NCBI GenBank assembly: GCA_018821435.1
Contig: JAHJME010000019.1
Coordinates: 1 to 64,000, forward strand
Source of the DNA: Alphaproteobacteria bacterium
Lineage (GTDB): Bacteria > Pseudomonadota > Alphaproteobacteria > Caulobacterales > Caulobacteraceae
Length of the DNA stretch: 64,000 bases
Direction: 5' to 3'
Part shown: positions 41,708 through 50,451 of the stretch, in pieces
Layout of the letters: each line of letters starts with the position of its first letter
How positions within the stretch are numbered: the first letter of the stretch is position 1
Notes under the pieces: model-generated
The model's input: the letters and a program-made list of their open reading frames with translations, nothing else
Databases searched by the model: none
Told to the model about the DNA's origin: nothing
Program-made: the position numbers and the translations under genes

Positions 41708-42778
41708 ATGAGCCGCCAACCTGCCCCGAAACCCGCAAAGCCCGCCAAGTCCCGCACCGCCTATCTGGTGCTGGGAATGCATCGTTCGGGCACCTCGGCG
41801 GTGACCCAGCTGCTGGCGCTGGCCGGCGCCCAGCTGCCGGCCAATGTGATGCCGGGCGACGAGCACAACGCCAAGGGCTACTTCGAGCCCTGGAAGATCG
41901 CGATCTTCAACGACGAGCGCCTGCGCGCCGCCGGCTCGGCCTGGGACGATCCGTTCGCCTATCCCTATCGCGCGCTGACGCCCGACGAGGACCAGGTCTG
42001 GCTGGATGCCGCCGTGGCCCTGTTCGACGAGGAATTCCCCAAGGCGGCCTGGCCGCTGATGAAGGATCCCCGCGCCACGGTGTTGCTCCCGATGTGGCGC
42101 GAGGTGCTGGCGCGCAAGGGCGTCGAGGCCCGTTGCGTGATCCCCGTCCGCCATCCGCTGGCGGTCGCGGGCTCGCTGCGCCGCCGCGACGGCTTCGCCG
42201 ACGAGAAGTCGGTTCTGGTCTGGAGCGCCTACATGCTGGCGGCCGAGGCCTACACCCGCGACCTGCCGCGCGCGTTCGTGAGCTACGACGCCCTGCTGGC
42301 AGATTGGCGGGGCGAGGTGGCGAAGGTCGAGGCCGCGCATGGCGCGCCGCTGCCGAACCTCACCGCCAAGGCCGCCAAGGCGGTCGACGGCTTCCTCACC
42401 GCCGACCTGCGCCACAACGCCGACAGCGAAGGGCTGAAGGCCCTGGGCTGGGCGGGCGAGATCGCAGGCGACGTCTTCGCCTGGTTCGAGGCCAAGGCGG
42501 CAGGCAAAGCGCCGAAACAGGCGTTGCTGGATGGCGCGGCGGCGCGGCTGGCCGAGCGGGCGCGGGACATGGGCGCCCTGATTTCGTCTACGACGCGGGA
42601 TCTGGCCGCCGTCCGGGCCGAGCTGATGGACGCTCGCGCGCGGCTAGGCGTCGCCGAGGCGTTCGAGGTCGAGGCGAAGGCGAACATCGCCCGGCTGGAG
42701 GACGGCTGGCGCGCGGCGCAGAGCCTGCTGGACAGCATCGACGCCGAGCTGGACGCCGCGCTCGCGGACGAACCCTAG
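41708..42778 (+). CDS. Sulfotransferase-family protein with C-terminal coiled coil
   Basis: The 356-aa protein has a P-loop AYLVLGMHRSGTSAVTQLLA near residue 18, matching the 5'-PSB loop of sulfotransferases, and VIPVRHPLAVAGSLRRRDGF near 142 as the 3'-PB motif. The last ~90 residues are a helical Ala/Glu-rich coiled coil. It could sulfate a surface sugar, but this branch includes proteins of unproven activity. The ATG is at the end of a weak gcgag site. Its TAG is shared with the convergent gene by CTAG. Confidence 0.75.
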   Translation: MSRQPAPKPAKPAKSRTAYLVLGMHRSGTSAVTQLLALAGAQLPANVMPGDEHNAKGYFEPWKIAIFNDERLRAAGSAWDDPFAYPYRALTPDEDQVWLDAAVALFDEEFPKAAWPLMKDPRATVLLPMWREVLARKGVEARCVIPVRHPLAVAGSLRRRDGFADEKSVLVWSAYMLAAEAYTRDLPRAFVSYDALLADWRGEVAKVEAAHGAPLPNLTAKAAKAVDGFLTADLRHNADSEGLKALGWAGEIAGDVFAWFEAKAAGKAPKQALLDGAAARLAERARDMGALISSTTRDLAAVRAELMDARARLGVAEAFEVEAKANIARLEDGWRAAQSLLDSIDAELDAALADEP

Positions 42779-44160
42779 GCGCGCTTCAGGCGTGGATCGA
42801 TCGCCAGGTAGAGCAGCCCGGTGATGGCGGCCACGTCCAGCAGGTACAGGTAGCGATAGTCGCAGGCGATCGAGATCGCGAAGAAGCTGGCTGCGAAGCC
42901 CAGCGCCCCGGCCATCAGCCCCACGATCGCCAGGTCGGCTGGATCGCGCCGGAACAGCAGCGCCACGCCGACGCCCAGGGCGATGACGGCGAACGCCAGG
43001 TGCGACATGGCCGGGGTGTCCATGAACCAGGTCACGTAGTTGTAGAGCTTCTGGTCGTGCAGCGTGCGGCGACGGGGCATGTCCAGCGCCTTAAGGGTCT
43101 CGGGCGGCCCGTCGATGCCGATGGTCACCGGCAGGCAGCGATCGATGATCGGCGTCCCCACCACCTGGGCGAACGCCAGCGACCTGGCGCGCAGATAGAG
43201 GCCGGGCTGATGACGGATCAGGTCCAGCCATTCCGCGCGGATCGTTTCGCGCGACACCGTCTTGAACAGGGCGGCCATGACCGGGTCCTGGCTGATCGTG
43301 TCGACCCGCTCGGCGGAATAGAGCCGCTGCGCCTGCTGGCGAAGATAGGCCCCGGCCGCAGGGGATTCCTTGTCGATGTGCGGCGTCGGCCGGCCGGGTT
43401 GCAGGGCGGAGGCGGCAACGATGTCGTAGGTGCCCAGGATGCGCAGGCCCTTGCCGCCGGCGCTGTCCGGCGCGCCCGCGCCCTGCGGCTGGGCCACGGC
43501 GCTGAGCAGCAGGGTCAGAGCGGCGACGGCCGCGAGCCACGCGGCGGCCAGGGCCGAACTGCGAAGCCAACCGCCTGACCCTGACCCCGATCCCGAACGG
43601 GCCCAGGCGATGGCCATGGCGGCCGGCACCGCCAGGATCAGCCCGTTCTGGCGCAGCAGGCCCGCCGCGGCGAACAGCACGGCGGCCAGGATCAGGCTGA
43701 TCCACGGCGTCGGCCGGGCGCGATCGCGCACGCCGTAGGCCAGCAGGACGAACCCCACGACGGCCGCCACCGCGAACTGCACGTCCTTCCAGACGATGGC
43801 CGGGTAGATCATCGCCTGCGGCAGGGCGACCAGGCCCAGGGACACGATCGGCGCCAGCCAGCTGGTGCGCGGCCGCAGCGACGGCAGCATCGCCCAGGCC
43901 CCGAACAGCAGGACCCCGACCAATCCGACCGCCAGGGCGGTCCCCGTGTGGATACGGTCCAGCACCCCCAGCAGCCAGCCGAAGAACGCCGGGTTCCAGG
44001 TGGTGCGAACGCCGAAGCGGCCCTCATGCAGGGCCAGGACCGAATCGACGGTCAGGTGCCCCGGCAAGTTCAGCTTCAGCATAAGGACGAGGGCGCCGGC
44101 GAGGATCACCCGCAGGGTCCATTTCGCGGCCGTCCCCGACGGTCGGAGCGCCTGGCTCAA
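42775..44160 (-). CDS. Polytopic membrane protein, candidate GT-C-type glycosyltransferase
   Basis: The 461-aa protein has about ten predicted membrane helices with one large periplasmic-looking loop near residues 235-370. The first loop (GHLTVDSVLALHEGRFGVRT then TWNPAFFGWLLGVL) holds acidic residues where GT-C enzymes carry theirs, but it fits no family I can name firmly. It starts from TTG overlapping the small transporter gene (TTGA). Directly after a GT2 enzyme and a small flippase-like protein, a role as the transferase using polyprenyl-phosphate sugar is the best guess. Confidence 0.65.
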   Translation of the reverse strand: MSQALRPSGTAAKWTLRVILAGALVLMLKLNLPGHLTVDSVLALHEGRFGVRTTWNPAFFGWLLGVLDRIHTGTALAVGLVGVLLFGAWAMLPSLRPRTSWLAPIVSLGLVALPQAMIYPAIVWKDVQFAVAAVVGFVLLAYGVRDRARPTPWISLILAAVLFAAAGLLRQNGLILAVPAAMAIAWARSGSGSGSGGWLRSSALAAAWLAAVAALTLLLSAVAQPQGAGAPDSAGGKGLRILGTYDIVAASALQPGRPTPHIDKESPAAGAYLRQQAQRLYSAERVDTISQDPVMAALFKTVSRETIRAEWLDLIRHQPGLYLRARSLAFAQVVGTPIIDRCLPVTIGIDGPPETLKALDMPRRRTLHDQKLYNYVTWFMDTPAMSHLAFAVIALGVGVALLFRRDPADLAIVGLMAGALGFAASFFAISIACDYRYLYLLDVAAITGLLYLAIDPRLKRA

Positions 44161-44513
44161 ACGGGTCGCACCACGAGGAAGAGGCCGGCGATGATCAGGC
44201 CGTAGCCCGCGACCATGGTCCACGACGCCTGTTCCTTGAACACCAGCCAGCCGACCAAGGGCACCAGGCACGATCCGATCAGCGAAAAGGCGTAGGCCGA
44301 CGACAGCGGCACCCGCGTCAGGACGTAGAACCACAGCAGCGCGGTCACGCCATACCAGGCGAAGGCGCCGATCAGCGGATAGTTGACGATCACCCGGGCC
44401 AGGAAGGGGCCGGACAGGCGCTCGTTGTACACCGCTCCCCATTTGAACAGCATCTGGCCCAGCGGCAGGGCCACGGCGAAGACGCTGCACAGCGCCATGT
44501 CCTTCGGCGTCAC
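44157..44513 (-). CDS. Small four-helix EamA/SMR-like membrane protein (flippase candidate)
   Basis: The 118-aa protein has four predicted membrane helices, with YAFSLIGSCLVPLVGWLVFK near the end typical of EamA/SMR-type small transporters such as ArnE/ArnF. The GTG start overlaps the GT2 gene stop (GTGA). In Arn- and Gtr-like systems such a protein flips an undecaprenyl-phosphate sugar made by the adjacent GT2 enzyme, and I infer that role from the gene pair. Confidence 0.78.
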   Translation of the reverse strand: MTPKDMALCSVFAVALPLGQMLFKWGAVYNERLSGPFLARVIVNYPLIGAFAWYGVTALLWFYVLTRVPLSSAYAFSLIGSCLVPLVGWLVFKEQASWTMVAGYGLIIAGLFLVVRPV

Positions 44514-45559
44514 GACTGCGCCTCCTCGGTCTCGAGTTCGCGCAGGACGTTGAGGTACGGGTGGATCGGCCGGTTGGGCACGTTCAGCACGTCGAAGTTC
44601 ATCGCCTGCAGCAGGAACTGCACCCCGAGGATCACCGGCAGGGCGGCCAGCATGACCACGCCGGCCGAGGCGGCCTGGCCCGGCACCCGGTTGGCGAAGT
44701 AGCTCAGCGCATAGGCCACGCCGAACAGCGAGAAGAACATCCCGAACACCAGCTCCAGGCTGGCGGCGTTGAAATCGCGGACGAAATATTGACCCACCAC
44801 CCGCTGGGCGAAGTTGCGCAGGTGCTTCAGCGCGAACGGCCCGACGATGGCCCCGATGCGGATGTTCGACACCTCGTCGGCGTAGCGGGCCGGCATCGGC
44901 ACGTCGCGCACTACGGCCCTGAGCGTGCCCAGGTGGTAAAGCAGGTCGGTCTCGAAGAAGAACCGCCGCGACACGCGCTTCTCCATCACCAGCCGGGCCA
45001 CGTTGGCCTCCAGCGCGGTGTAGCCGTTCGTCGGGTCGAAGATGTTCCAGTAGCCGGTCGAGACCTTGGCCGCGAAGCTGAGCGCGGCGTTTCCCAACAC
45101 CCGGACCGTCGGCATGGTCGTCAGGTGACTGATCGAGGTGAAGCGGTTGCCCTTGGCGTAGTCGGCCTCGCCCAGGAGGATCGGCGCCACCAGCTGCGCC
45201 GCGTAGCCCAGGTCCATCTGGTCGTCGCCGTCGACCTTGACCATCACCCGGGCGCCCCGGCGGGCGGCCTCGGCGTAACCGGCCAGCATGGCCCCGCCGA
45301 CGCCCTGGTTCTTGGCCAGCCGGATCACCACCACCCGGGGATCGGTGTTGTTGGCTTCGATGAAATCGCCGGACTTGTCGGGGCAGGCGTCGTCGACGCA
45401 GACGATGCCCTCGAACCAGGCCGGCGTCTTCTTGATCACCCGCAGGATGTGGCCGGTCACCTTGTAGCAGGGCACGACCAGCCAGACGCCGGCGCCGTCC
45501 AGCGTCAACGCGGGACCCGAGGGGTCGCGGGCGGGTCTTTCGATCGGCGGGACGGTCAT
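44510..45559 (-). CDS. GT2 polyprenyl-phosphate glycosyltransferase (DPM1/GtrB-like)
   Basis: The 349-aa enzyme has a GT-A domain with VWLVVPCYKVTGHILRVIKK, GIVCVDDACPDKSGDF and VMVKVDGDDQMD (D-x-D), then FDPTNGYTALEANV and FFETDLLYHLG, all typical of dolichyl/undecaprenyl-phosphate sugar synthases. Two C-terminal membrane helices (FGMFFSLFGVAYALSYFA and VVMLAALPVILGVQFLL) match the GtrB/ArnC layout. The start is a choice between ATG at 45559 and GTG at 45571. It is divergent from the exporter permease gene. Confidence 0.87.
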   Translation of the reverse strand: MTVPPIERPARDPSGPALTLDGAGVWLVVPCYKVTGHILRVIKKTPAWFEGIVCVDDACPDKSGDFIEANNTDPRVVVIRLAKNQGVGGAMLAGYAEAARRGARVMVKVDGDDQMDLGYAAQLVAPILLGEADYAKGNRFTSISHLTTMPTVRVLGNAALSFAAKVSTGYWNIFDPTNGYTALEANVARLVMEKRVSRRFFFETDLLYHLGTLRAVVRDVPMPARYADEVSNIRIGAIVGPFALKHLRNFAQRVVGQYFVRDFNAASLELVFGMFFSLFGVAYALSYFANRVPGQAASAGVVMLAALPVILGVQFLLQAMNFDVLNVPNRPIHPYLNVLRELETEEAQS

Positions 45560-45683
45560 GGCGCGGGACACGGAGCGGGGCTAACACGGAAGCCAGCGGG
45601 CTGGCAAAGCTCGTGCGACACCCCGTGTTCCTTGCGCCGTCAAACCCCGGCTGTTACCTCCGGCGCCTTCTTTCGGAGAGGCC

Positions 45684-46517
45684 ATGGAAACCGCCACACA
45701 CATGCTGCGGACCGGACAGCGCGGCGCGCTGTTCCAGTTCCAGATGGCTTCGCGGGACCTGCGCAACTCGTTCCAGCGCATCGGGTTGGCCTGGTCCCTG
45801 GCTTGGCACGACGTCGCGTCGCGCTATCGCGGCTCGGTGCTGGGGCCGTTCTGGATAACGCTGTCCATGGGCCTGATGGTCCTGGGCATCGGCTTTCTGT
45901 ACGCCAGCCTCTTCAACCTGCCGCTGAACGAGTTCCTGCCCTACGTGGCGCTGGGCATCGTGTTCTTCGGCGTGATGACCGGCACGATCAACGAGGGTTG
46001 CGACACCTTCGTCCTGGCCTCCGGCATGCTGTCGCAGACCAGTCTGCCGATGCTGACGTTCCTGTGGCGCACCGTGTTCCGCAACCTGATCAACCTGGCC
46101 CACCACCTGGTGATCGTGATCGGGATGCTGGCGTTCTACGGCTACTGGCAGACCGCCAATATTCCGCTGGCCCTGGTGGGCGTCGTGCTGATGCTGCTGA
46201 ACGCCAGCTGGCTGTCGCTGCTGGCGGCGATCGCCTCGGCCCGCTACCGCGACATTCCGCAGATCGTGGTGTCGGTCATGCAGTTCGCGATCTTCATGAC
46301 GCCGGTGTTCTGGATGCCCAGCCGCTTCGGCAAGCACCAGATCTTCCTGGACCTCAATCCGTTCTACCACCTGCTCCAGGCGGTCCGCGCGCCGCTGCTG
46401 GGCCAGACGGTGCAGCTGCACAGCTATGTCATCCTGGTGGCGATGGCGGTCATCGGCTGGCTGGTGACCTTCGCGATCTTCGCCCGTACGCGCCGGCGGC
46501 TGGTGCACTACCTATGA
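45684..46517 (+). CDS. wzm: ABC-2 polysaccharide exporter permease (Wzm/KpsM-like)
   Basis: The 277-aa protein has six predicted helices of the ABC-2 type. It begins with LAWHDVASRYRGSVLGPFWI, the amphipathic interface segment of O-antigen/teichoic acid exporters, and ends with a C-terminal helix and basic tail (ARTRRRLVHYL). It forms the membrane channel of a two-component exporter with the ATPase gene it overlaps by ATGA. Ribosome site cggagagg lies just before the ATG. Confidence 0.9.
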   Translation: METATHMLRTGQRGALFQFQMASRDLRNSFQRIGLAWSLAWHDVASRYRGSVLGPFWITLSMGLMVLGIGFLYASLFNLPLNEFLPYVALGIVFFGVMTGTINEGCDTFVLASGMLSQTSLPMLTFLWRTVFRNLINLAHHLVIVIGMLAFYGYWQTANIPLALVGVVLMLLNASWLSLLAAIASARYRDIPQIVVSVMQFAIFMTPVFWMPSRFGKHQIFLDLNPFYHLLQAVRAPLLGQTVQLHSYVILVAMAVIGWLVTFAIFARTRRRLVHYL

Positions 46518-47260
46518 CCGCCGCCTCGATCACCTGCACGGACCTGACGATCCGGTTTCCGGTCTATGGGGCCGACGCCAAGTCGCTGAAGAAGGCGCTG
46601 GCCCGGGCCGTGGCCGTGGGCGGCGCCCTGGGCCGCCACGCCGGCGTCACCGACGTCACCGCGCTGTCGAACGTGAACCTCAAGCTGGAAGCCGGCGACC
46701 GGCTGGGCCTGATCGGCCATAACGGCTCGGGCAAGACCACGCTGCTGCGCGCCCTGTCGGGGGCCTACGAGCCCGACGACGGCTCGATCGAGGTCAATGG
46801 CCGCATCGCCTCGCTGCTGGATCTCAGCATGGGCATCGATCCTTCGGCGACCGGCTACGAGAACATCCGCCTGCGCTGCCGGATAGGCGGCATGTCGTCC
46901 AAGGACATCGAGGGGCGGATCGACGAGATCGCCGAGTTCACGGGCCTAGGGCCGTTCCTGTCGATGCCGGTGAAGACCTATTCCGCCGGCATGCAGGGCC
47001 GCCTGGCGTTTGCCGCGGCCACCGCCGTGGAGTGCGACGTCCTGCTGATGGACGAGTGGATCGCGGTCGGCGACGCCGACTTCCAGAAGATCGCCCACAA
47101 GCGCCTGCTGAAGCTGGTGGAGCGAGCGGGCATCCTGGTGCTGGCCACCCACGAGGCGCCGCTGCTGAAGCTCTACTGCAACAAGGTGATGAAGCTTGAA
47201 GGCGGGGTCGCCTCCGAGATCGTCGACATCCGCAAGGTGGATGAACTGCTCAAGAGCTGA
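46514..47260 (+). CDS. wzt: ABC polysaccharide exporter ATPase (Wzt/KpsT-like, short form)
   Basis: The 248-aa protein has Walker A GLIGHNGSGKTTLLRALSG (about 73), a signature that reads YSAGMQGRLAFA instead of LSGGQ, as in Wzt/TagH/KpsT, and Walker B DVLLMDEWIAVGD with the switch His in LVLATHEAPLL. It lacks the C-terminal carbohydrate-binding domain of long Wzt proteins that recognise a capped chain end. It pairs with the permease it overlaps. Confidence 0.9.
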   Translation: MTAASITCTDLTIRFPVYGADAKSLKKALARAVAVGGALGRHAGVTDVTALSNVNLKLEAGDRLGLIGHNGSGKTTLLRALSGAYEPDDGSIEVNGRIASLLDLSMGIDPSATGYENIRLRCRIGGMSSKDIEGRIDEIAEFTGLGPFLSMPVKTYSAGMQGRLAFAAATAVECDVLLMDEWIAVGDADFQKIAHKRLLKLVERAGILVLATHEAPLLKLYCNKVMKLEGGVASEIVDIRKVDELLKS

Positions 47261-47317
47261 GCCTTCGCATCCATCCCGCCGCGCAGACGTTGCCGCATCC
47301 CCATCAGGAGGCTGCGG

Positions 47318-47695
47318 ATGAGCGTATTCGGCGACATTCTCTCGAAAATCTTCCATCACCCGAAGGCCCAGGCCGCCCCAGCGGCGGCCGCACCCCAGCC
47401 TGCGCCGTCCGCCGCGACGCCCGCCCCTACGGCAGCGCCAGCCGTGGATGTCGCGGCGGTTCTTGAGATGATGGCCGCCGACAACGGCCAGGCGCTGAAC
47501 TGGAAGCAGTCCATCGTCGACTTGCTGAAGCTGCTGTCGATCGATTCCAGCCTGGCCAACCGGAAGGCGCTGGCGGCGGAGCTGGGCTACACGGGCGACA
47601 CGGATGACAGCGCGACCATGAACGTCTGGCTGCACAAGGCGGTCATGCAGAAGCTGGCCGACAACGGCGGCATCGTCCCCGACTCGCTGCGCTGA
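47318..47695 (+). CDS. DUF3597 domain protein
   Basis: The 125-aa protein starts MSVFGDILSKIFHH, has an Ala/Pro linker (about 18-48) and ends in the compact DUF3597 domain (VAAVLEMMAADNGQALNWKQ to GGIVPDSLR). The domain's function is not known; it resembles a small three-helix bundle with similarity to LysM-linked proteins. A strong aggagg precedes the ATG. It is followed by a clear terminator. Confidence 0.88.
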   Translation: MSVFGDILSKIFHHPKAQAAPAAAAPQPAPSAATPAPTAAPAVDVAAVLEMMAADNGQALNWKQSIVDLLKLLSIDSSLANRKALAAELGYTGDTDDSATMNVWLHKAVMQKLADNGGIVPDSLR

Positions 47696-47700
47696 GACGA

Positions 47701-47725
47701 CGGGCGCGCCACATCGGCGCGCCCG
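47701..47725. terminator. Bidirectional stem-loop terminator
   Basis: A perfect 10-bp stem (cgggcgcgcc / ggcgcgcccg) with loop acatc sits between the convergent genes ending at 47695 and 47729. The T-rich tail is weak in both directions, so termination strength is uncertain. Confidence 0.65.
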
Positions 47726-47728
47726 ATC

Positions 47729-48181
47729 TCATTTCTCCGGTGCGGTCATCGGCGCGCCGTCACGGCGCGGCGGCGCCTTGCACGCTCCGGCGCGAGCCTG
47801 GGCGACGTAGAACAGCGCCCGGTCCGCGGCGAAGGTTCGGTGTTCGGCGATCGGGCTGCTGGGCTGGCCGGTGAGCAAGCTCAGGCCCTCCTGCGCCTGC
47901 TCCGGCGTCGCCGCCGCAGCGGTCAGGCTCTGCTGATTCCAACGGGTCAGCGGCGCGGTGCAGGCCGCCACGGTGGCGTCGGCGACCGTCCCGGCGTCGT
48001 CACGTCCGGCCGCAAGCGTGTAACCCCAGCGGTGCAGGCAGTCCTCGAGTGCGCCAGCGCCGTCGGTCGCGGCGGGCTGGGCCTCGGGGAAGGGCTTGCA
48101 GATGCCCGCCACGGTGCGCTCCCCGCTCTGGCAAGCCATCAGGCCCGCGCAGGCGGCGGTCACGATCAGGATATTCCGCAT
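47729..48181 (-). CDS. Hypothetical lipoprotein
   Basis: The 150-aa protein has a short signal ending in a lipobox (ACAGLMAC, Cys at about 17), so it is probably lipidated. The mature part contains several Cys (CKPFPEAQ, EDCLHRWGYTLA, ACTAPLTRW, GACKAPP) that may pair. I recognise no domain. It lies three bases from the glycine-zipper gene on the same strand, and both are envelope proteins. Confidence 0.75.
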   Translation of the reverse strand: MRNILIVTAACAGLMACQSGERTVAGICKPFPEAQPAATDGAGALEDCLHRWGYTLAAGRDDAGTVADATVAACTAPLTRWNQQSLTAAAATPEQAQEGLSLLTGQPSSPIAEHRTFAADRALFYVAQARAGACKAPPRRDGAPMTAPEK

Positions 48182-48184
48182 AGC

Positions 48185-48565
48185 TTAGCGGCATACGCGG
48201 GTGGGCTGATACACGCGCTGACCGTAGGAGTCGTAGTAGGCGCGCGTCTCCATCCGGCAGTCGGACCCGCTGCGCGGACGGTCGTACGAGGCGCGCTCGG
48301 TGGTGCGGGCGCGGCGGTACGAGCGGTTGGAATAGGTTTTGTTGTTGCACTTGCTGATCTGGTTGCCGACCAGGCCACCGGCCGCGCCGCCGATCAGGGC
48401 GCCTTCGGTCCTGTCGCCTCGACCGGCGACGGTGCTGCCCAGCAAGGCCCCGCCCAAGGCGCCGATAACGGTGCCGTTAGTGCGCTTCTGACAGGCCGCC
48501 TGCGAGGCAGCCGGGACGGCGGCCACGGCAATGGCCAGGCCGGCGATCATGGCGATCGTCCGCAT
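48185..48565 (-). CDS. Glycine-zipper 2TM-domain small exported protein
   Basis: The 126-aa protein has a signal peptide (MRTIAMIAGLAIAVAAVPAA) and a glycine zipper (GTVIGALGGALLGSTVAG and GALIGGAAGGLVGNQI), as in outer-membrane-associated small proteins. Its C-terminal half is Tyr/Arg-rich. A strong gaggagag ribosome site precedes the ATG of MRTIAM; I use it instead of an ATG 15 bases upstream. A 6-bp-stem hairpin at 48584-48604 (tgagcc/ggctca) sits in its leader, but no known riboswitch shape fits. Confidence 0.82.
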   Translation of the reverse strand: MRTIAMIAGLAIAVAAVPAASQAACQKRTNGTVIGALGGALLGSTVAGRGDRTEGALIGGAAGGLVGNQISKCNNKTYSNRSYRRARTTERASYDRPRSGSDCRMETRAYYDSYGQRVYQPTRVCR

Positions 48566-48643
48566 AGTAACTCTCCTCATCCGTGAGCCGTCCCTCGTGG
48601 CTCAGGTTGGGAAACGCCGAAGGCGCCGGTTTGGATGCGTCGC

Positions 48644-50347
48644 TTACGTCAGCCAGTCGACAAAGCCGCACTTGGCCATCCAGGCCAGGCCCAACTCCAG
48701 CCCCCGTCGCTGGGGGGCCGGGAAGTTGATCACCACCTCACGGGGGGTCAGGCCATCCGGCGCCGCGGCGATCATCGCGAACGCCTCGGCGCACAGCGCG
48801 GGCCTGGCGCGAAAGTCGGGGAAGCCGGTGTCCAGCCGCACGACCGCGCCGGCGTCACGGACGGTCTCGGCGGTGATCCCCGGCGTCGCGCGCAGGCGCG
48901 TCTCCAGGGTCAGCACCTGCGAGGCGAAGCCGGCGAACGCGCGGAACGGATCGCCCCGCACCGGGTCTTGCGCCACCCGGTAGGCGGGATCGCCGGCGGC
49001 GGCGCGGACGGCGGCCAAGTCATCGGTCAGGCCGTGGATCTGGCGGGCGACCACCGGCCAGTCATAGATCTCGACCACCCGTGCGCGGCCCGCCTGGCCC
49101 ATACACCGGCGCAGGTCTGGGGACCTGATCAGCTCGGCCAGCGCCTGCCCCGCGCGACCGGCGTGCACGGCCGTGTGCTGCGCCACCGCGCCGACGTAGG
49201 CCTGGTAAGAGACCGCGTCGATCGTATGCCGCTCCACCAGCGCGCCGCCCATGCCGCCCCCCGGCGGCCCGCCCAGCGTCGGGATCAGGAACCCGTCGAC
49301 CCCGTGCCGGACGGTCGCGCGATAGCCGTCCCAGTCGCTGACCACCACCGGCAGGCCGCTGGCCATGGCCTCCAGCGGCGTGATGCCGAACGTCTCCTGG
49401 ATGTTGTCGACCAGCGACAGGAAGATGTCCGCGCCGGCCCAGAGATCGCCCAGGCGTTCGCCGTCGTTGCCGTCGACGAAGTGAACCTCGACGCCCGGCG
49501 CATGGACGCGGGCGGCCGCCTCGTAGAGACCGCGGTCGTATTCGTCGGGAAACCAGCCCGCCATGACGAACGCAGTCCGCACGCCCGTGCTCTCGGCCGC
49601 CTGTTGCGCAGCCCTGAACATCGCCTGCGGAAAGGCCTTCTCGAAGTAGGAGAGCCGTCCGACCCAAAGGATCAGCGCATCGGCCTCCGCGAGGCCGAAC
49701 CGCGCGCGCGCCCTGGTGCGGGCCTCCGGTCGGTCGGCCTGGACGGCGAAACCCCGGGCATCGACACCCAGGGGGATCACCGGCAGCATCGGGCGCGGCG
49801 GGGGCCGCCCGCCCGTGCGGTCCGCCAGGTGCTGGCCCCACTCGTCGAACATCATCGTCATCGCGTCACGCACCGATGGCGAGGTGCAGATCAGCGCGTC
49901 CCACGGATACATCGGCGCGGTCGAGGCGGCGGCGATGAGTTGGCGGATGCCCGGGGGCGCCAGGGTGTGGATCATACCGATCAGACTGTAGGCCCGGTCC
50001 GACGCCCGCCGCCGACGCGACCAGGCGAGGTCGGCGAGGTCGGGATGTCCGCGTAGCAGCGCGCCGGCCTCCACATGCCCTCGCGACAACGCATGGTGCG
50101 CCGTGGTGACCTCGGTCGCCGATCCCGACGATCCCAGCAGGCCCTCGGCCACCTTGATGGGATCGGCGGGCTGCAGCGTCAGGACGTCCAGTCCCGCATA
50201 GCCGCCGTGACGGGCCAGCGCCTGCCAGAGCTGCAGGTTCGCGACGTCCTTGCCGAACGGATTGGGGGCCAGCGTCGTCTCGCCCGACGGATGCAAAATC
50301 GCGAGGCGACCGCGCAGGCCATCGGTCGTCGTCGGCTCACCACTCAT
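48644..50347 (-). CDS. GT4-family glycosyltransferase, copy B (paralogue of 27872-29521)
   Basis: The 567-aa protein shares the block order of the gene at 27872: LAILHPSGETTLAPNPFGKD, IPLGVDARGFAVQADRPEAR, ADALILWVGRLSYFEKAFPQ, FGITPLEAMASGLPVVVSDW and WDGYRATVRHGVDGFLIPT, again with a helical C-terminal extension. It should be a cytoplasmic transferase working on the surface glycan. It is divergent from the gene at 50452. Confidence 0.82.
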   Translation of the reverse strand: MSGEPTTTDGLRGRLAILHPSGETTLAPNPFGKDVANLQLWQALARHGGYAGLDVLTLQPADPIKVAEGLLGSSGSATEVTTAHHALSRGHVEAGALLRGHPDLADLAWSRRRRASDRAYSLIGMIHTLAPPGIRQLIAAASTAPMYPWDALICTSPSVRDAMTMMFDEWGQHLADRTGGRPPPRPMLPVIPLGVDARGFAVQADRPEARTRARARFGLAEADALILWVGRLSYFEKAFPQAMFRAAQQAAESTGVRTAFVMAGWFPDEYDRGLYEAAARVHAPGVEVHFVDGNDGERLGDLWAGADIFLSLVDNIQETFGITPLEAMASGLPVVVSDWDGYRATVRHGVDGFLIPTLGGPPGGGMGGALVERHTIDAVSYQAYVGAVAQHTAVHAGRAGQALAELIRSPDLRRCMGQAGRARVVEIYDWPVVARQIHGLTDDLAAVRAAAGDPAYRVAQDPVRGDPFRAFAGFASQVLTLETRLRATPGITAETVRDAGAVVRLDTGFPDFRARPALCAEAFAMIAAAPDGLTPREVVINFPAPQRRGLELGLAWMAKCGFVDWLT

Positions 50348-50451
50348 CGGGCCATTCTTAGAACGCCATGCGGCGTGGCGTCGACCCGCGCCGGTTCCCC
50401 CACGCCGGCGAAGCGGCTAGGCAGGAGCGAGGTTTGGAGAGCTTCAGGGCG

